From assembly GCA_030694975.1 (NCBI GenBank), contig JAUYTU010000021.1:1-59028 (forward strand): a stretch of 59,028 nt of DNA. The letters are read 5' to 3'. The notes below the pieces were generated by a model, which saw only the letters and a list, made by a program, of their open reading frames with translations, did not search any database and had not been told where the DNA came from. The position numbers and the translations under genes were made by a program. Origin of the DNA: Erysipelotrichaceae bacterium. Its GTDB lineage: Bacteria; Bacillota_I; Bacilli_A; Erysipelotrichales; Erysipelotrichaceae. Below are positions 54,775-59,028 of the stretch, one piece after another (positions within the stretch are counted from its first letter, which is position 1; every line of letters begins with the position of its first letter).

Positions 54775-55386
54775 ATGATTTCCACAGATATGCACTATCA
54801 AGATTGGTTTGGTATCGTCTTCTTTATTTTTATTTACAGCATGGTCCTGCTCTTATTCCCATTTTACCGAAAGATGAAAAGCAAACCGAAAGGCACGTAC
54901 CTCGCCTTCGTTATCGCCTTCGCCATTGAAATGCACGGTATACCGTTTAGCTTCTACGTTATCTCTTACTTATTTAACAAACAAATGCCCCTGGGCGTCT
55001 TCTGGGGGCACACCCTATTCCCCCTCATCGGATATTGGGGAATGTACATCAACATTGCTCTGGCAATCATCGCCCTCATCATCCTGATCAACGGCTGGAA
55101 AAACATTTACAAACACTACTGGTCAAAATCGCCGGGTGAAGGCAAAATCGTCAAAGTCGGCGTCTATCGATACATCCGACATCCCCAATACACCGGCTTG
55201 CTCTTATTAAGCTTAGGCATGTTGATTGAATGGGTAACGATTCCATTATTACTCATGTTTCCGGTGATGGTCATTATGTATAACAACCTCGCCAAACGCG
55301 AAGAAGCCGATATGATCCGCGAATTTGGTGATGACTATCTGAACTATATGAAAGGTACCCAACGGTTCATCCCGTTTGTATGGTGA
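54775..55386 (+). CDS. Isoprenylcysteine carboxyl methyltransferase-like membrane protein
   Basis: The 203-residue protein has about five membrane spans. The ICMT/PEMT motif YRYIRHPQYTG is at 131-141, followed by EEADMIREFGDDYLNY (176-191), the SAM-linked C-terminal element. Such bacterial enzymes methylate small-molecule or lipid acceptors; the substrate here is unknown. GGAGGA precedes the ATG. It is divergent from the two-component genes and 4 bp before the serine hydrolase. Confidence 0.75.
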   Translation: MISTDMHYQDWFGIVFFIFIYSMVLLLFPFYRKMKSKPKGTYLAFVIAFAIEMHGIPFSFYVISYLFNKQMPLGVFWGHTLFPLIGYWGMYINIALAIIALIILINGWKNIYKHYWSKSPGEGKIVKVGVYRYIRHPQYTGLLLLSLGMLIEWVTIPLLLMFPVMVIMYNNLAKREEADMIREFGDDYLNYMKGTQRFIPFVW

Positions 55387-55390
55387 TCCT

Positions 55391-57127
55391 ATGATAAAAA
55401 AATACGTACTATTTCTTATCTCACTTGTCTTCATCGGACAAACACTCCTGCCCGCTTCCGCTCAAGGCTCAGCAGTAACACTGTTTGAACAGTTGTCAAG
55501 CCATCTTGGATCATCGGTTCAAGGTGTCATCTACGCTGTCATTGAAGATGGCCAACAAATCGCCGGTGGTATGGGCTATGCGGACAAAGAAAACCATATC
55601 CTCGCCGATGGCGCAAATACCGCCTTCCACATCGGCTCCATCTCGAAAACCTTTGTAGCCATCGCCGTATTGCAACAGGTCGAGGCCGGTCACTTAAATC
55701 TTGACCAAGACATCTCACTCTATTTACAGGACGATGGCTTTGAATTTCAATATCCGATAACCCTTCATGACCTGCTCACGCACACAGCCGGCTTTGAAGA
55801 TCTCATTAGTGGCATCGCCGTTAACGATCCCAAAAATGTTCTCACGCTGAAGGAAAGCCTGCTGCGCTATCAACCTCAACAGTTCATCGAACCGACAAAA
55901 GTGATCTCTTATTCCAATTACGGCATTGCCGTCGCAGCGTACATCGTCGAAAAGGTCTCTGGTATGTCATTTGACGCGTATGCACAAACGAATATATTCA
56001 CCCCTCTTGCCATGGATCATACGACCTTCGATCAGTTTCAAAAAAACATCTTTGTATCCAAAGCCTATGCCTCCGATCTATCCATCGCCAATGAACCTTA
56101 TTTAAACCTCTATCCGGAAGGCTCGGTAATTACCACCGCCAACGACATGTTAAAGTATATGGAATGGTGCTTATCCGATGAACCGCTGTTATTATCAGCG
56201 GACTCCAAAGAACTGCTGTTTACCTCACAGTACTCCGGCAGCGAAGACTTTGAAGGTATCAGTTACACCTTCAATATTCACAACTACAACCAAGATCTGA
56301 TCGTTGAGAAAAAAGGCGAAACAGCCTTCTTCAACTCCCAGTTGGTTCTGTATCCCAAGCAAAAAGCCGCTCTGTTTATGTCTTTCAATACGCCCTTGCC
56401 TTGGTCATCGATTCATTCCATTCAAAATACGTTCAGTAATGAAATGTTGGGCTATCGCTTATCTGCTGAAAAAGAGAAGATTACTTCCATCCGTCCAACC
56501 GGCGTTTATCAGGCAACCCGCTCAAATTTCACAACTGTCGAACGATTTTTGAATCTGTTGATTCCCGAACGGACCATTTCAATTACACGCAGCCTTAACA
56601 ATGAGTACAAACTCAACGGCCGACCGATGGCCGTCATTGGCGAAAATCTCTACGATTCGATTATCGGTGAAGTAAAAGTCGCAAGAGTCAATGATAAGAC
56701 GGTCATCCTGACCGACTCAGCCCTCAGTTACATTGAAGTTTCCAACCTGCGCGATCCGCTCTGGCAATGGACAGCCATCTTCAGCTTTATTGTTCTGCTC
56801 TTATTTAATTTCATCCGACAAATCTACGGATGGTACAAAGGTCGAGGCAACCTATTTGCCTTACTGAGCAGTACTTCGGCACTCCTGTTTCTGATCGCCT
56901 TTGTGTTGACGCTGTTGAATGGCTTGGGTGAGTACAATTTACTCGATGCGCAAATGACACTGGCATGGACATCCATGCTGTGTATATTCTCAACATCCAT
57001 TCACTTCATCATTCAAAGCAAACCGCATGTCATGAAAAGAAAATGGACGACCGCACTCTTCTTCTTCGCAATCCTGAGTGCTTTCACGCTGGTCCTTATC
57101 ATCAACAACGTCATCCCATCGATTTAA
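55391..57127 (+). CDS. Beta-lactamase-family (class C-like) serine hydrolase with membrane tail
   Basis: The ATG at 55391 follows GGTGA and lies 4 bp after the previous stop (578 residues). A signal peptide (1-24, ending ASA) leads to a serine beta-lactamase/PBP-like domain with S83-I-S-K86 (GSISKT), YSNYG (Y-x-N motif) near 175-179 and DLLTHTAGFED. The last 110 residues hold about four membrane spans, anchoring the outside enzyme. It probably acts on a D-Ala-containing or other ester/amide substrate. It is in one transcript with the ICMT-like gene. Confidence 0.8.
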   Translation: MIKKYVLFLISLVFIGQTLLPASAQGSAVTLFEQLSSHLGSSVQGVIYAVIEDGQQIAGGMGYADKENHILADGANTAFHIGSISKTFVAIAVLQQVEAGHLNLDQDISLYLQDDGFEFQYPITLHDLLTHTAGFEDLISGIAVNDPKNVLTLKESLLRYQPQQFIEPTKVISYSNYGIAVAAYIVEKVSGMSFDAYAQTNIFTPLAMDHTTFDQFQKNIFVSKAYASDLSIANEPYLNLYPEGSVITTANDMLKYMEWCLSDEPLLLSADSKELLFTSQYSGSEDFEGISYTFNIHNYNQDLIVEKKGETAFFNSQLVLYPKQKAALFMSFNTPLPWSSIHSIQNTFSNEMLGYRLSAEKEKITSIRPTGVYQATRSNFTTVERFLNLLIPERTISITRSLNNEYKLNGRPMAVIGENLYDSIIGEVKVARVNDKTVILTDSALSYIEVSNLRDPLWQWTAIFSFIVLLLFNFIRQIYGWYKGRGNLFALLSSTSALLFLIAFVLTLLNGLGEYNLLDAQMTLAWTSMLCIFSTSIHFIIQSKPHVMKRKWTTALFFFAILSAFTLVLIINNVIPSI

Positions 57128-57157
57128 AAAAGATCCAGATTTTGCTCTGGATCTTTT
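57128..57157. terminator. Bidirectional terminator
   Basis: AAAAGATCCAGA (57128-57139) pairs perfectly with TCTGGATCTTTT (57146-57157) around TTTTGC, between convergent genes. Confidence 0.85.
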
Positions 57158-57160
57158 CAA

Positions 57161-57982
57161 TTAAATTTCAACGAATTCGCCGGTACTCAGATACTCAATC
57201 CGATCTTTCATGATGACCTTCAAATAAGCATACGCCGGCAGTCCGGTACAATGACACGTATAGAACGTACTGAAGGTATTCATCAGCTCTTTTGCCAAAG
57301 TATCCAACACTTGCGGATTTTCATAAGTATTGGTAACTTTGTTATGCAAATGAAATCCACCCACCACAACATCACATAGAATGCCATATTTATCTTTCAG
57401 ATACGTCAACACGTTGATGATTCCGCGATGGGCACACCCGGCAAACAGCACATATTTGCCATCTTCTTCGATGACCAAATGTTGCTCATGAGCAAAATCA
57501 TCCAAAATGTAGTTTCCTTCTTTTTCCTTAAACAACGACCGATTGCCACTTGGCAGCGGAAAATATCCCCACACTTCACTGAAAATCAATCCCTGATCAA
57601 ATTTCAGTTCTTTATCCACAAACACCAGACGATCCAAATATGAGCGGGAAATGTGAATCCCGATGCTTTCATACTCACCGTTGGCACGCAAGGCAACATG
57701 ATCGTTGCTTGCCAATGCGGACATATACGCAAGACTCTTTTTATTGATTTTGAAAAAAGCATTGAGTCCGCCACCATGATCATAATGACCATGCGAAAGC
57801 ACACACATATCGACATCAGCTAAAGCAATATTCAGCGCTTTTGCGTTTTGAATAAAACTACTGTCAGCCCCTGTGTCAAAAAGGATTTTCTTTCCCTTTG
57901 TTTCAATCAGTAAAGACAAGCCATGCTGCTTGATTAATCCTTCCTTACTGCATTCATTGTCCATCAGCGAAGTAATTTTCAT
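57161..57982 (-). CDS. MBL-fold metallo-hydrolase (COG1237-like)
   Basis: The ATG at 57982 has GAGGGGG upstream (273 residues). LFDTGAD and VLSHGHYDHGGGL (H64, H66, D68, H69) form the binuclear metal site; GCAHRGIINVL and GGFHL provide later ligands, and CHCTGLPAYAYL at the C-terminus is typical of COG1237 (beta-RFAP-synthase-like) proteins. The reaction is unknown. Confidence 0.85.
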   Translation of the reverse strand: MKITSLMDNECSKEGLIKQHGLSLLIETKGKKILFDTGADSSFIQNAKALNIALADVDMCVLSHGHYDHGGGLNAFFKINKKSLAYMSALASNDHVALRANGEYESIGIHISRSYLDRLVFVDKELKFDQGLIFSEVWGYFPLPSGNRSLFKEKEGNYILDDFAHEQHLVIEEDGKYVLFAGCAHRGIINVLTYLKDKYGILCDVVVGGFHLHNKVTNTYENPQVLDTLAKELMNTFSTFYTCHCTGLPAYAYLKVIMKDRIEYLSTGEFVEI

Positions 57983-58033
57983 AGGTTCCCCCTCTTTTAA
58001 AAACAAGCGGCCAGGCAGCTTGTTTACATAACA

Positions 58034-58822
58034 TTACTTCAACGGATTCAAGAAATCAATGATCGCATTTTCCAATTCTTTTAAGTGAATACGCTCATTC
58101 CGCGGTTTTGGTGTGATTTTGACCAAGGTGTGATCATCGATATGCTCATTCAGAACGTCACCCAAATGAACCGGATGTACCATATCATCTTCTGTAACCA
58201 CTGTTAACACCGGACATTGAATATTTTTAAGATCATCCAGAAAACTTAAAGGAACATCATCAATCATCTGTTGGAATTTGTCTGGAAAATGTTGAGCCAC
58301 CGGATCGGTAAAGTGACGCAACAAGTGATACGCCGCATAAGGGCTGATTTCAAAAAGTTCATTATAATCATTGGACCTTCGAAACTGCTCAATGCCATGA
58401 TGCAATTTCAAAAACAGCGATAACCGCTCGTAAATCTGACGAACGTAAGGGTCGCAGGGCATATCCAATGCCGAGGGACGAACAAGGATTAGTTTTTTAA
58501 CCCTTTCAGGATGCTTCAATGTGAAGTTGAGTGCAATGCCTGCTCCCATGTCAATACCTGCCAGAATAAAATCCTTAAGTCCCAAGTGTTTGACAAAAAG
58601 CCGTAAATCCTCCGCCAAAAGATCATAACTCATCGGATCATGATTGTGACCTGACAAGCCATGCCCACGGATATCCGGCATAATGATGTGTCCGGGCAAA
58701 TGCATTTGGTGGATCTTCGGCTGATACAAATCATTACCTATCCCATGCAGAAACAGGATGGGTTCGCCCAAACCGAAAACCTCGTAGTGAAAGTCGATGC
58801 CTCGATAACTGAAATACGACAT
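58034..58822 (-). CDS. Alpha/beta hydrolase with Asp at the nucleophile position
   Basis: The 262-residue protein has an oxyanion motif HGIG (26-29), PDIRGHGLSG (49-58), a nucleophile elbow GIDMGAG (89-95) with D91 where most esterases have Ser, and late acidic and His positions (TEDDMVHPVH). Asp there is usual for haloalkane dehalogenases, epoxide hydrolases and related enzymes, so an esterase name would be unsafe. Confidence 0.8.
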   Translation of the reverse strand: MSYFSYRGIDFHYEVFGLGEPILFLHGIGNDLYQPKIHQMHLPGHIIMPDIRGHGLSGHNHDPMSYDLLAEDLRLFVKHLGLKDFILAGIDMGAGIALNFTLKHPERVKKLILVRPSALDMPCDPYVRQIYERLSLFLKLHHGIEQFRRSNDYNELFEISPYAAYHLLRHFTDPVAQHFPDKFQQMIDDVPLSFLDDLKNIQCPVLTVVTEDDMVHPVHLGDVLNEHIDDHTLVKITPKPRNERIHLKELENAIIDFLNPLK

Positions 58823-59028
58823 AGCATCACCTCATTTTATTATCTTAATTATAGCAGATAATGAACGAGTTTTTTTCTTTTTTTTATCAGATAATTTGTC
58901 AAATTAAGTGCAACACTCAGTAGAATTTGACTCAATCATTTCCAATGGTGTTGAAAATTCAATACATTTTCTAGGCCGGTTGTTTAGTAGGGCTAGCTTT
59001 TCACTTAAATCTTCTTGAGTCGTTTTGG

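Overview
This window comes from a low-to-moderate G+C member of the Bacillota (Firmicutes). The grounds are strong GGAGG-type ribosome binding sites, a classical FMN (RFN) riboswitch in front of a ribD-ribE-ribBA-ribH operon, PepF, DUF5050/YWTD-like lipoproteins and a NatAB-like ABC exporter. TGA is used as a stop codon (for example at 10499-10501), so this is not a TGA=Trp mollicute. Erysipelotrichia or a neighbouring lineage is a guess; the sequence alone does not fix the genus.

Region 1 (about 1-28,500) is an AT-rich accessory region dominated by anti-phage genes. It starts with what looks like the right end of an IS21-family element (IstB C-terminus plus three direct repeats at an exact 22-bp period). 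After two small genes and an Ig-like lipoprotein come, in order: a RADAR system (rdrB/rdrA, 2.7-7.7 kb); a Sau3AI-type restriction-modification pair (7.9-10.5 kb); an EVE-like/PD-(D/E)XK nuclease placed directly behind a Hachiman pair (hamB/hamA, 10.6-15.1 kb); two related DUF2075 helicases, one with a PD-(D/E)XK head and one with a GIY-YIG head (15.1-18.8 kb); McrC and an McrB with an EVE-like domain embedded in its AAA+ module (18.8-22.3 kb); a further PD-(D/E)XK-like protein and an unknown protein (22.4-24.4 kb); a two-TM membrane protein followed by a PGN_0703-like nuclease (24.7-26.4 kb); and a zinc-ribbon gene overlapping a small membrane gene, with a perfect palindrome upstream (26.6-28.1 kb). 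No integrase, tRNA or CRISPR array was seen.

Region 2 (about 28,500-59,028) is ordinary backbone with higher G+C. It holds a PASTA-domain protein and a dihydrolipoamide-dehydrogenase-like flavoenzyme; an XRE regulator; a TetR-GPH transporter-glycosyltransferase-like cluster; a large DUF5050 lipoprotein with HEAT-like proteins; a polyferredoxin membrane protein divergent from a Crp/Fnr regulator, with a shared operator; two overlapping zinc-protease genes; the riboflavin operon, which ends in a HAD phosphatase; an ABC exporter; PepF; a TetR regulator; a two-component system with a divergent isoprenylcysteine-methyltransferase-like protein and a serine hydrolase; an MBL-fold hydrolase; and an alpha/beta hydrolase.

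The two most informative non-coding observations are in Region 2. A Crp/Fnr-type operator sits exactly at -41.5 of the polyferredoxin promoter and at about +6 of the regulator's own promoter. A TTTAAG tandem repeat with 11-bp period occurs both at the two-component locus and upstream of the ABC exporter, suggesting one regulon. In Region 1 the gene arrangements around Hachiman and McrBC (extra nuclease/helicase genes within 40 bp) are the best candidates for extended or undescribed defence systems.
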